A stretch of DNA of 48,871 nt from Chara braunii (Eukaryota; Streptophyta; Charophyceae; Charales; Characeae), in NCBI GenBank assembly GCA_003427395.1, contig BFEA01000374.1, positions 1,019,614-1,068,484 on the forward strand, read 5' to 3'. Shown here one piece after another: positions 1-9,990 of this stretch. The stretch's first letter is position 1. The number at the start of each line of letters is the position of its first letter. The position numbers and the translations under genes are program-made. Under the pieces are notes generated by a model. That model saw only the letters and a program-made list of their open reading frames with translations, was not told the DNA's origin and ran no database searches.

Positions 1-438
1 TTGCGCCTCTCTTAATGATAAAGACAGCTGGGAATGAAGTGAACAACCAGGAACATGTCCTCTGCAGCAACATTGACAAATGGGATATTCTCTGCGACAT
101 GAGCCTTGGGAGCGGTGGTGGTTTAGACAAAACATGTGATCATAATTTGTCAGTGAGAGTTGCATGGTTTATTCCTTTTGAACTAGGTCAGGAGGATATA
201 TTTGTTACAGGTGTGCCCAAAGCGATTTTGGCATGATGTTTCCAGTTTATTGTTCTGGGGGTTGTGTCTTGTCAGGCTGAGAATTTTTGGCGGTAGCTGG
301 CAGAGTGCACACAAAGAGCCATGGCTGAAGAAGACGATGAAGACGAGACGGTTGTTGTGGTTATGATGGCAAACAAATGTTGAAGCTGCCTCAAGTATAG
401 AAATTGGGAGAAAGAGGATTGGGTTTTGGTGTTTATGT

Positions 439-512
<74 letters not shown>

Positions 513-588
513 AGCTGGGGAGTACAAATGTTGAAGCTGCCTCAAGTATAGAAATTGGAGAAAGAGGATTGGGTTTTGGTGTTTATGT

Positions 589-628
<40 letters not shown>

Positions 629-737
629 AGCTGGGGAGTGCTCTCATGTGGATAAGGGACCTTGTGTAGGGGTTTGCAGACATCCGGTTAATTCTAGTGG
701 ATCATCCTTATTGTTCTTGATGAACTTGTTCATTTAG
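1..737 (+). other. Noncoding DNA upstream of the carrier exon (probable intron)
   Basis: I recognise no coding exon here. The open frames are short and resemble nothing I know. The stretch contains an AG-microsatellite-bearing tandem duplication, listed separately. It ends in a pyrimidine-containing tract and the acceptor ttcatttag at 729-737, just before the carrier exon, so the simplest reading is the 3' end of an intron whose start lies outside the window. Confidence 0.5.
373..639. repeat. 151 bp tandem duplication with (AG)n tracts
   Basis: A unit starting acaaatgttgaagctgcc at 373 is repeated from 524, an offset of 151 bases. Each copy ends in a pure (AG)n run, at 444-511 and 594-627, followed by gcagctggggagt. 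The copies are nearly identical outside the microsatellite, so the duplication is recent. Replication slippage or unequal exchange at the AG tract is the likely cause. Confidence 0.9.
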
Positions 738-837
738 GGCAGCCTTGGTCGGAATCCTTCAATCTGAAGGCCTGTGTTCACTCTATGCTGGATGGGGAGC
801 AGTTTTGTGCCGGAATGTCCCACAGTCAATAATAAAG
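738..837 (+). CDS. Mitochondrial carrier family protein, internal exon
   Basis: This 100 bp segment encodes a peptide containing QSEGLCSLYAGWGAVLCRN followed by VPQSIIK. It matches the second half of a mitochondrial carrier (SLC25-type) repeat: the EG...LYxGW matrix-helix signature, then an R..P..I segment starting the even-numbered transmembrane helix. Such proteins move metabolites across the inner mitochondrial membrane as six-helix, three-repeat bundles. The acceptor is ...catttag|G. The exon closes on a complete Lys codon at AAG|GCAAGTATG, an excellent match to the rare GC-type donor consensus. The peptide continues naturally into the exon at 26309-26383. The substrate cannot be told from this fragment, and other exons were not found in the window. 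A carrier retropseudogene is possible but less likely, because splice signals flank the homology exactly. Confidence 0.72.
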
Positions 838-1517
838 GCAAGTATGATTTGTTACCTTGCCCCTTCCCTAATTCTTGTTTGTTACCGTACCCCAGCCTCA
901 TCTGACCCCAGTTCTGACAAATTCCACACTGGCTTTCTCATATACCCGAATGACAAATATTCTCCTGAATCCTGGATGACGTTTCCCTCGTCTGTTAATC
1001 TTCCATCTCTTGCATTTCCTTTGTCTTATGTTGGATACGGAGCAGTTGTTACCAAACTGCTCCTTGTGCTTTCCCTGGGATCCGCCAACCAATACTTATT
1101 GCTATGGTGGTACCCTCTCAAGTGCCGAACTGCCTCCTCAACTGACAATGACTACCGTCTTCACCCGAATAGAACACCTGGTCATTATAGCTGTATTTGA
1201 TGCGTCCAGATGTAGCAATAATTACTGGGCGTTCTGTTCCTGTGAAGGTAGTACTGCTGATGTGGCAGGTGCCGAAATTGCCCCAACAGGCAGCAGTTCA
1301 GGGAGGTGTACCAGAAGCCAAGCCACACGAGAGTCAAAATAACGGATCAAGAGTATTGAGGGCCATAATAGCTTCTGGGACATTGTACAAGACTTCTCTC
1401 AGTGCACAGCCATACAGGAAAGTAGGGATAAAACCACACCACAGCTTGAGAAATTGATCCAACCCACGCAGACAGTGAACAGGAACCTACCTATGTGCAT
1501 CAGGTTTGTCACGTCGA
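838..1517. other. Intronic DNA with no recognised gene
   Basis: Several overlapping open frames on both strands show no familiar domain or motif. The stretch lies between the carrier donor site and the first base of LTR A, so it is probably unique intron sequence. Confidence 0.5.
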
Positions 1518-2250
1518 TGTGAGGAACAAGCCCTCAAGTGGCCCTATCAGACATCACATTGTTCTGGGCTAAGGCCCCCAGCAAGCCAAGTGCCCGCCCT
1601 AAGTGAAGGTGGGCCTGAATATTCGTCAGAGGCAAAATTCGACATTTCCATATGGGGTATTCAGGCTCTCGCAGCACGCCAGTTGGTTGGGAAGACGCGT
1701 GAGCCTCACATTGCTGCGCCATACAGTTGGCCCAGGCCTTGACAGTTACGGCTGGGCACACTTACACAAAGCAGGGCCGATACATTGGGAAGCAGGCCTT
1801 CGGCCTTTGCAAAAGCAGTAGTGCCAATGCACCTGCCCGGGAGCCCTGCACGGATGCCGCAAACAGCCCAAGTCCAGAAGACTCAGGCCGTGCCCAACCG
1901 AAAAGGGCCCAGGCCCTCAACTGTAAGTCTCGGGCCTGGGCACAGGGTCTGAGGCCCAACCGGAAGCTACTGGAAGCTTCCAGCCAGGCCACACGCAGCA
2001 TCCAGCAGGCTGACACTTCCATAAAGGAAGTGAGGCAGCCGAGGCCAGACACACTGGCCAGCGCTGGCAATGCGGAATTGCTGCTGCGCTACTGCCAGGG
2101 GCGCTGACGGAGCGCGAGGTGGTGAGAGGGGCGCTGCAGGGCAGCGGGGCGCAGGCGGCCATAGCCGGGCTGCTAGGCGCCAGGGGGTATAGCGGATGAT
2201 CGGGTGGTCTTCAGGGAGTGAGGCGATGTGTGGGATAATCAAGGTCTGAT
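1518..2250 (+). repeat. 5' LTR of Gypsy element A, right end uncertain
   Basis: The sequence begins TGTGAGGAACAAG, matching the first bases (TGCGAGGCACAAG) of the complete LTR at 38679-39613 read on its sense strand. It shares that LTR's landmark gccctaagtgaagg and its GGCC-rich body. It lies in the orientation expected upstream of the plus-strand gag at 3238. The 3' third diverges from the reference LTR, and no clear CA end or primer site is visible, so the right border is approximate. Confidence 0.7.
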
Positions 2251-3237
2251 TGAGGGTGACGAGATAAGTACCTGGTACATGAAGAGAGGTCGGCGATGGT
2301 GCTGACAGTCATGTACATTGGTCTTCGTGAGCCGAAGTGATCCTGTTGCGTGAACCAGCTGTAGTGTAGGCTAGTGCGGTAGAGTGTCCTCTCTTTGGTG
2401 AGGAGTCGTGTGCGCTCTATCTTGAGAGACGACATTCTTCCCGGTGGCGCATCTGGCAGGAGAGGGCGGTGCCTCTGAAGGGCCCTGGTCGAAGCACGGG
2501 TCACGGTCACCATGCCAACCCATGGGTATTAGTACACGCAGGCCATGCTGCTTTGTCCATTGAGGCTCTTTGCTGCGCTGATAGAAGGGGTGTGAAGACT
2601 GACCAGTCCTATTGAGATGCTCCCAGACCGTCTATAAACATTTCTGGTTGGGGTCTGAACTGTCCACTGGCTGTGATCGTCGTCCTGATTGCGACGTTAA
2701 AGAATTCCTGAGGACTCCAGGGGCTGTCCTTAAATTGCCTCTTGATCAGCCAGATCAGTCAGACGTAAGGCTCGTTGCACGCGAGGAGTAAACAAAGGGG
2801 CAGGCTGGTCATAAGCATACTTCTTAGGCACAGGGGTGGGCCGTGGTTGCACACCTTAGACACCGCAGCTTGATGATGCTCACAGATACGTTGGATACAG
2901 GGGAAGGGGATTCCAATTGTGAACTCAGTTGTACATCTGCTCACATTAGTCTAGGTTTTTATTTTGATTAGTTGGTTGACCGACTGCTGACACCTAACAG
3001 ACAGACTAGAGTAGGACTGTAATCTACCATAGTCAGTTCTTCTCGAATCTTCTGTGCAGACTAATCAGAATAGAGTAGACAATGTGTACAGTTTGTGGGG
3101 ATGCTGTTGATGCCGCTTGACTAGTAGACTAGGTAACTCGCCGGACATTATTATTTTATTTATTTTTAGATCCGGTCGGATGCATGCTGCGGTAGGTTCC
3201 AGCGAGGACATTAGTGCAGACAGCGTCTGCCTAACCT
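2251..3237 (+). other. Untranslated leader of element A
   Basis: This long noncoding leader lies between LTR and gag. It is homologous, in order, to the leader of G2 (reverse strand of 44746-45990). Shared blocks include ctggcaggagagggcgg, a TATAAA at 2633-2638 and tgatcgtcgtcctg. The downstream stretch attttgattagttgg corresponds to atttcgattagttag in G2. There is no open frame of note. The conserved TATA-like box inside the leader is unexplained. Confidence 0.65.
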
Positions 3238-5035
3238 ATGAGTGGATCAGAGGGTGGTGAAGGTGCAGATGACGATAGGAACACTCCTAGAGTGTTTCAG
3301 GCCCTACAACCGGGAGAAGAGAGAAGATTAAGGGCTGAAGCTAGGGCCCGTAATCTTGAGGCTGCAAGGGAAGCAGCAGCAGCTAGAGTGGTAGCAATGG
3401 CTACTTCTGCGGCAACTGCTGCAAACTCAACTGGTCAAGGGCTAGGCATGCCGACCGGTTCACAGTCCATCTCCAGTACGTCAGGGGCTGGCACCAGCCA
3501 GATGGCGGGCTCGCAGTTCATCTTGCCGCCTCCATGCAGTCGGGAGCACATGGAGCTCCAGCAAGTCGAGAGGATCTGCTTGAGGTTAAAGGAGGAACTT
3601 AGGCAGGCTACTAAAAGAGGAGGCTACTAAAAGAGGAAAAGAGATCAAAGAAAGAAGTGTCAGACTAGAGGGCAGGGAGGCAGACTTGGCTGCGCTAGAG
3701 GCATTAGAGGACTCTGTCCTTAACACTACAAGAAAGATCCTTAAGGCATGTGTCCTATCCATGCATGCGTACATAGACAGTAAGATGGACGCCATGCAGA
3801 ATACCCTAGACCAGATCCTGCGAGCACTACATAAACCAGGGATCCTTTACCATTGCTGCCATTCTCAGCGATGACAGGCCCCTATGCCGCTCAGTCTGGA
3901 CCACCAGCAAGTGGTACATCAGCAGCAGCTCTATCTCGGACTGTTGCTTTTTCGTCTTCTGGTCCAGCGACTGTAGCTACACCACATTCGCCACCTGTCT
4001 CGCAAGCGGGACAGCAATATCCTTGGTATCCTAAGACCCCACTAAACCCACCTTCAACCTTTTCAGGAGACGAGAAGGATGAGGCTCTCGACACATGGGT
4101 GAGAACGGTGCCAGTGTGGGTGAGGGCAAAAAAGGACATTGGTAAAAGAGGAAGTGATTATTGTTGCATCCTACTTAGAGGGTTCAACAGCCCGCTGGCT
4201 AAACGGATTAGTAGCTTCAAAGGGCTTTGGCAGGAACATGCATGATTGGGCGCAGACCCACACCTTGGAGAGCTTTATGGACTTAGTGGAGGCTCGTTGG
4301 CAAAACCCTCAGCAGGCACAAATTGCCACTGATGGGATTCTAAAGCTTGACTCTAGAAAGTACAAGTCAGTGCGAGAGTTGACCACAACCGTAGATCGTC
4401 TGATCGTTGTCTCAGGAGTGGAGTACAATCCAAAGGTCTTATTGACCACTTTCTTGAGATGTCTTCCTGCAGACATCAAGAACTTGTTAGCCAGCGAGGC
4501 TCGCCGAGAGTATCACACGTCTGAGTCATTTAGCAAGGACGCCCTAGACTTAGAGGATACGCTGGGTGGAACTCAAACCCCTTCTACGGACGGATGGAGG
4601 AAGAAGACTCCACAAGAGTGGAAGAAGAAAGGTAGTCAATTGATGATGGTTGATTCGGATGGGAACCAAACCGAGATCGATGATGTTTCCGAACCTGTGG
4701 AGGGTTCAGAGTTTGGCGGTGAGGAGATTGCTGAGGGTAACAACCTCGCCGCCGCAGTTAAGACTAAGGCAAGTGGCCGCGGGAAGGGAGGTCAACAAAG
4801 GAGTCAGGGGCATGCCGCTAACCCAAACAAAATAGTTGCTTGGGTTAGAGCAGGTCTGGATCAAGATGTGTGGCGGGACCGTTGGTCTCGTGGTGCTTGC
4901 ATTAATTGCGGTGAGTACGGTCATGCGCAGTTCAAATGCAAGAACCCGAAGGTCTCGCAGAAGATCCCTCCTAAGGGTGGGTTCTCTTCTTCTCAGTCTG
5001 TGGCCTCTACGAGCTCCAGCTCGGGAAACACTTAG
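3238..5035 (+). pseudogene. gag: Gag of Gypsy element A, frameshifted
   Basis: The N-terminal part starts MSGSEGGEGADDD and is Ala/Arg-rich with a helical, probably coiled-coil stretch. It is followed by a Pro/Ser linker, a capsid-like region (SFMDLVEARWQNPQQAQ) and a CCHC zinc knuckle at 4898-4939 (CINCGEYGHAQFKC, the CX2CX4HX4C pattern). The knuckle would bind RNA in the virus-like particle. The frame is broken at least three times. A 16 bp tandem duplication at 3605-3636 ends the first segment. Frame changes follow near 3850 and 4130, so the product would be read in frames 1, 2, 1, 2. The G2 gag (43400-44745, -) is its closest relative here. The stop follows SSSGNT, and pol lies about 70 bases downstream. 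Confidence 0.85.
3605..3636. repeat. 16 bp tandem duplication inside gag
   Basis: The unit aggctactaaaagagg occurs at 3605-3620 and again at 3621-3636. The extra 16 bases shift the reading frame by one and create the stop at 3628-3630, so this is a direct cause of gag inactivation. Confidence 0.9.
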
Positions 5036-5103
5036 GGCTAGTAGAAGTTGTAGCTGCTTTTACTCTCGTTGAAGCGGGTGATGTACCCTCCCCGTTTCAA
5101 GAC

Positions 5104-7501
5104 ATGGCCAAAGCTGTTGACTCCTTAGTCACCCCGCAGACGCATCCAGACCCAACTAAACTTTGTACGTTGGATGTGTCTGAGGCCTTAGAGGACCTTC
5201 AAGGTGAGTGGTCGGCAAGGGACCCTCGTGAGTCCTGGGTGGCACTGAGTAGAGGTCCTAGAGGGGAGCACTTCGTTGTGGAAGTTGATGTGGGTGGTTG
5301 CAAGTGCGGCGCCTTCGTAGACATTGGCTCCACGNGAAACTTCATAAGNCGCGACTGCGTTGACAGACTGTGCCTAAAGGACCGGGTGCAGCGCCTTNGT
5401 AGACCGGTAGCATNTACTTTGGCCAACAAAGAGCGCATGATGGTGGAGGACTACGTTAAAGATGTAGTTTGCTCCTTCTCCTACCCAGGAGGAGAGATAA
5501 ACCATAAGANATCNTTCCNGGTGAGCGACGAGTTGCCCTTTGACATGTTATTGGGCATGTACTACCTCGAGGTTGCCAAGCCCCAGTTTGACTGGGACAA
5601 AAAGGTGTTGAAGCACGAGTTGCCTAGTGGGAGAACCGTTAGACTGGCCAAGTACAAAGCTAGTAGGTTGGTAGACTCCAATGGGTGCTTATGCGCATCT
5701 GCCTTCTACAATTATTATAAACAGAACCAAGAGGAAGGAATGTACTTAGTCTATGTCTTTGCAAAAGGGGAGGTCGTTAAAACACCCCCAGAGATAGAGA
5801 CCATCGTCGCCAAGTACCCTGATCTGTTCGAGGAGCCTACAGGAGTCGTAGACAGGGAGATTGTCCATGCCATAGGGATCATCCCCGATAGTAAAACACC
5901 TAAGGGAAGAATCTATAGGATGGCTCCAGCTGAGTTGGGGCGGCAACTGATAGAGCTCACAGAGAAGGGTTGGATTCGGCCTAGCACTTTCCCCTTTGGC
6001 TCACGAGTATTGTTTGTTCCAAAGAAAGGGGGAACACTAAGGATGTGCATTGATTATAGAGGCCTCAATGCCATCACCGTTAAGAACGCAGAGCCTCTAC
6101 CACGCATCGACGACCTGTTGGATAGGGTGCAGGGATGTAAGTACTATACAAAGATAATTTTTTTTTTTTTTTTCCGAAACAAACCCTCCGGTGAGAGTGG
6201 TGCTGATAGGAGCAGCCACTGCTACCACCCGAGAAGGGGCTCCATCTATTTGTGGGGAGCATCACGTGCTGGAAAGCGGGTCCAGCGTCCCAACGTCCCA
6301 TATACAAAGATAGACTTAAAGTCCGGCTACTGTCAGATTGCCATAAGACCAGAGGACCAGCACAAAACGGCATTTCAGACCAGGTACGGCCTGTACGAGT
6401 TTGTGGTGATGCCCTTTGGCTTTTGCAATGCGTCGGGTACATTCCAGCACGCCATGAATAGGATCTTCCATGACTACTTGGATAAGTTTGTTGTCGTGTA
6501 CCTCGACGGCATACTTATTTTCAGTAGATCTGTCGAGGAGCATGCTCAACATGTAGTCACAGTACTTTCACTCCTTCGGCAGCACAAGTATAAGATAAAC
6601 GTAGAGAAATGCGAGTTCGGTCGCACTCGAATCTTGTACTTGGGTCATGAAGTATCCGCGGATGGGAATCGGCCCGAAGATGCAAAGGTGGCAAGCATAC
6701 GTGACTGGCCACGACCCCAGTCTGTGACTGAGGTCAGATCGTTCTTGGGAATGTGTGGTTATTACCGCAACTTCGTAAAGAACTATAGCACGATCGCATC
6801 TCCCTTGACCGATCTAACTCGACTTGACATACCATGGGACTGGACCGACGAGTGTGAGGCAGCATTCAAACGTTTGAAGCATGCACTCACACACCATGAG
6901 GTTCTCATGGTACCCGATCCGCAAAGGCCATTTGTTGTAACCACTGATGCAAGCCAATATGGCATCGGCGCAGTGCTGGCTCAGCAGGACGGGAAAAAGT
7001 TGAGATGTTGAGTACATGAGCAAAAAGATGACATCAAAGAAGTTGGCAAAGTCCACCTACGAGAGGGAACTCTATGCTCTCTACAAGGCACTTGTCCACT
7101 GGAGGCACTATCTGTTAGGGAGGTTCTTTTATCTGAGAACTGGACACCAGACTCTCAAGTGGATCAACACGCAACCGGTTCTTTCCGATGCACTCAAACG
7201 CTGGATTGAAGTCATAGATCAGTATGACTTCAAACTAGACTATGTGAAGGGAGAGTACAGCAAGGTTGCAGATGCATTGTCTAGAAGGGGAGATTACCTG
7301 GGTGCGCTGATTTCTGAGTTTGGTTTATCTGAGGACGTAACTCGATCTATGGAGGAAGCCTACAAGGAAGATCCCATCACGATGGACATCATCAACAAAC
7401 TTCAGGCTAAAGATAAGGCCACTATTGACGAGTTTGTGATGGTGGATGGGTTGCTCTTTCTTGAGAAGGCAGGATTTAAGAGATTTGCAATGACTTGCTG
7501 A
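5104..7501 (+). pseudogene. pol: Pol of Gypsy element A: protease, RT, RNase H, integrase start
   Basis: Order: retropepsin-like protease near 5300 (active-site triplet reads DIGST, where the family has DTG or DSG); reverse transcriptase with [19 protein letters not shown] and MPFGFCNA; a catalytic box at 6499-6510 reading YLDG instead of YxDD; then RNase H with TDASQYGIGAVL, RELYALYKALVHW and the ADALSRR segment. The frame breaks near 7005, where two bases are missing relative to G2, and resumes at 7016. The integrase N-terminus begins (LLFLEKAG) but homology stops near 7490. The RT carries an in-frame 156 bp addition (144 bp insert plus target duplication). Seven ambiguous bases lie in 5335-5519. 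Chromovirus-like Ty3/Gypsy by domain order and by its relative G2. It cannot be active. Confidence 0.9.
6157..6300 (-). mobile_element. 144 bp poly(A)-tailed retroposon inserted in the RT domain
   Basis: The insert is bounded by a perfect 12 bp target duplication, tatacaaagata, at 6145-6156 and 6301-6312. Its left end is a run of about 17 T, so on the minus strand it ends in poly(A). These are the marks of LINE-machinery retroposition of a SINE, an mRNA fragment or another 5'-truncated transcript. Removing insert plus one duplication restores the conserved RT sequence ...YYTKIDLKSGY. I do not recognise the parent RNA and saw no convincing A and B boxes. Confidence 0.85.
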
Positions 7502-8114
7502 TTCTGACTGCCGAGATTGACTGCGAGGCTGTATACTAACCAGTAGGTTAGTTTTGTAATTTTGTCTGGCTGAGTGCTAACCGAGGGACCTACCTGTAAG
7601 GAAAACCCCTGAGGGACATATCTGCAAATATGGGAAAATAGGCCCGGTAGTACTTCGGGTTTCCTACAGCTACCCTAACTGCTGAGAGCAGGCCCGGGCT
7701 ACCCCTAGGACAGACAGGCCCTAAGGGCCTAATCTGATAGACGGTCCTATAGCCTATAGCCGGGTCCGGTAGAGGCCGAGAGGCCGAAACAGCAGCGGTA
7801 CCGGTCGGTCAGTCCGGTCTAGGTCTAGGCTAGGTAGAGTAGTCTATTAATAGTTTAGGGACTTCGGTCCAGGACTTTTTGGCAGTTCATTTTCGCGATA
7901 CAGTGTTCTGGAGCCAGGAGGTTTGCAGCGGCGATTGTCTACAGGCGGTACCCTGAGACCCTCACCGTGGACAGCAGCCATAGCCAGCCTGCTGAAGGCT
8001 TGCCATAGCTGGGGCATCCCCTGCGCATCAACCCCTGTGGGGTTCTGCGAGTGGCTGGGCTGTGTGGAGACTCTATACACTGAGTCTATGTGGGTGGCGG
8101 CAGCCATAGCTGGC
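7502..8114. other. Unassigned sequence between elements A and B
   Basis: No coding signal. The stretch is rich in short GGCC, CCGGT and TAGG motifs similar in style to the LTRs in this window, but I could not align it to a specific one. The part from about 7880 may belong to the leader of element B, which is clearly recognisable only from 8115. Confidence 0.35.
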
Positions 8115-8616
8115 ATGGTGACTGTGACTCGTCCAAGGCCTTTCAGAGGCTTTGCCCGTCTACCACCAGCTTGCTGCCCAAGAAGAATGTCAGCTCTCAA
8201 GGTTGAGCGCTAGCGACACCTCACATTGAGAGGACTCCCAAGACAGAATTCACACTGTAAGAAGCAATGAAGAGGGTAGATGAGGATGAGAGCAATGTAC
8301 CTCATAATGCTGTCCCCAACCACAGATTTTCTCACCAACAACCTGACGTGCATTTATGAAGACCGGTCGACGCCTCCGCACAACCCACAGTGCAATGCAA
8401 TTCCACCTCGGCTTAAATTGCCCCATCAGCAAGCTCTCATCATCCTGCGTGCACACCTATGTCGCCACATAGCCCTCCTGGCGCATCCACACGACCCTGG
8501 ACCGCCTCACACCAACGCGCAAGCGTTATCACTGTCCCACCACTATCCAACGAAGCACAAAACAGCTATTTCGAAGGCCGCCAGCAGAGCGGTTCGAACC
8601 AGCTCGGATACCAAAT
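8115..8616 (-). other. Leader and primer-binding site of minus-strand Gypsy fragment B
   Basis: The plus strand from 8115 (atggtgactgtgactcgtcc) follows the G2 leader at 45472-45720 block by block, including gactctcaaggttgag, cctcacattgagaggactc and ccccaaccacagat. At 8602-8613 the reverse strand reads TGGTATCCGAGC, one base off the plant initiator tRNA-Met site TGGTATCAGAGC. It sits a few bases inside the LTR that starts at 8617. This is the 5' end of a second, minus-oriented element with no gag or pol left. Confidence 0.7.
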
Positions 8617-9642
8617 TGCAAGGAAAATGAGGAATAGTGAAATGACAGATTCCAGATTGCAAAATCACATTGATAGCAGGAAGTCCGACACAGCCCAGAA
8701 ATAAAAATTTCACCGATTTTACACCAATGGAGAACCAAAACACTGAATCCGATTGTCGATGAGAGCATACTCTCGCCATCACCAACATAAGCATCCAGAG
8801 CCCCTCTCCTACTTGGCGCTCGGCGCCCAGACACTATCACGCAGCTACTACCAGCCTACAAATTCACAATGCAACTGTTGACGTCAGCAGCAGAACCGAA
8901 GTACATGAAGATGTTGACCCTTGTAGACTATCGCCAAGACCAGGTACAAACCCTCACATCATCATCCTCGTCTCTCTCTCTCTCTCTCCCCCTCGTCTTC
9001 TCTTCCCCCGTTTCCTTCCCATATGCGAAGACCACCACCACCTGCTGACCATCCAAGCCCGAAGCCCGACTATGAAGGGCTGGGCTATGGCGCTGACCTC
9101 AGCAGCGCCCTGTTCCCTTGCACGACCGCACGCGCACACACGCTTGCTACCAGCAGCTAGCGCAGCTGCCCGCGTGCTAATGCTCGAGCAGCGCTGCCGC
9201 ACCTGCTTGCAAGTGCCCGAATGCTTGCACTGGCGCCCGACCCTCTTATATGGAAGGTGGTGGGAACTCTCCTTGTCCCCGTCACGTGAGACCGCGTTTC
9301 CAGCAGCTTCAGTCTCAGCCAAAGTGTCTGCGCCCAGGCCCGTTCAGACAGTGGCCTGGTACTGAATTGGTTAGGCATGCCCAATCACCCACGCACGAAT
9401 GTGCGATGTCCCATGCTTTGGCCGCGTTGAGAATGGCCTGGAAGACTCACAAATCTTTCCCATTCGCACGTGCAGGGCGGATGTAACCAACCGGCGTGTG
9501 GCAACTGTCTGGCGCCGACCAAGATTTGCAAAAAATTGACGAGTTCAGGGCGCATTCAGATTCAGGGGGCCCACCTTCACTTAGGGTAGGCACGCGCCTG
9601 CTGCAGGGCCGTATGCTGAGGGCTCAGACCCTTGCAAAAGGC

Positions 9643-9644
<2 letters not shown>
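8617..9644 (-). repeat. 5' LTR of fragment B
   Basis: It begins TGCAAGGAAAATGAG on the plus strand, matching TGCAAGGAAGATGAG at 38679 and 46006. It runs through the shared ggcgctcggcgcc block, the GGCC-rich body and the landmark caccttcacttaggg. It is diverged from the G2 LTR, especially in the first 200 bases, so this is an older copy or subfamily. The far end is lost at the (TG)n tract starting at 9645. Confidence 0.7.
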
Positions 9645-9679
<35 letters not shown>

Positions 9680-9777
9680 GTGTGCGTGGGGGCGGCGGAC
9701 CTCCGAGTCAATCAATCAATCAATCAACCAATCAATCAATTAATCAAAACTAGTCAATCAGTCAATTGATTGATTGG
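9645..9777. repeat. (TG)n and (TCAA)n microsatellites with a hairpin
   Basis: A (TG)n tract spans 9645-9687, followed by TCAA-type repeats from about 9708. Within the latter, ccaatcaatcaatt (9728-9741) and its exact reverse complement aattgattgattgg (9764-9777) form a perfect 14 bp stem with a 22-base loop. No gene. Confidence 0.9.
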
Positions 9778-9829
9778 CTGATTCCAAATACAACAACGAA
9801 ACCCCCCCCACCCCTAAAAAGAAAAAAGA

Positions 9830-9990
9830 AAAAAAAAAACTAGGCTGTTTTCCTGGGCGCCCGGGCACCCAACTTCTGCCCGGGCACACGCCCGGGTGCC
9901 CGGCCGGGCATGACCCCCGGGCAGGGTTCCGGGCAGCCCCAGCGCCAAAAAAAAAAAAAAAAAAAAAAACTCAAAAAAATCCGGAAAAAA
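9830..9990. repeat. GC-rich GCCCGGGC block between A-tracts
   Basis: About 100 bp of very GC-rich DNA (roughly 9846-9946) contains repeated cccgggc palindromes. On the left are AAAAAG-type tracts; on the right is a pure A run of 20 or more at 9948-9969, then further A tracts to about 9990. The composition differs sharply from both flanks. It may be a small poly(A)-tailed retroposon on the plus strand, but I found no target duplication. Confidence 0.5.

Noticed and set aside
183-683. 166-codon minus-strand frame
   Set aside because: It is mostly Leu-Ser repeats translated from the two (AG)n microsatellites and crosses the tandem duplication.
745-1200. 151-codon frame taken as one carrier gene
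   Set aside because: Similarity to carriers stops exactly at codon 31, at a GC donor; the rest shows no family resemblance and is intron.
1506-2242. Several overlapping frames on both strands
   Set aside because: They fall within LTR A; the homologous LTRs do not keep the same frames.
8589-8613. tRNA gene suspected from ggttcgaacc followed by gatacca
   Set aside because: No matching acceptor, D or anticodon stems upstream and the spacing is wrong; it fits a primer-binding site next to the LTR instead.
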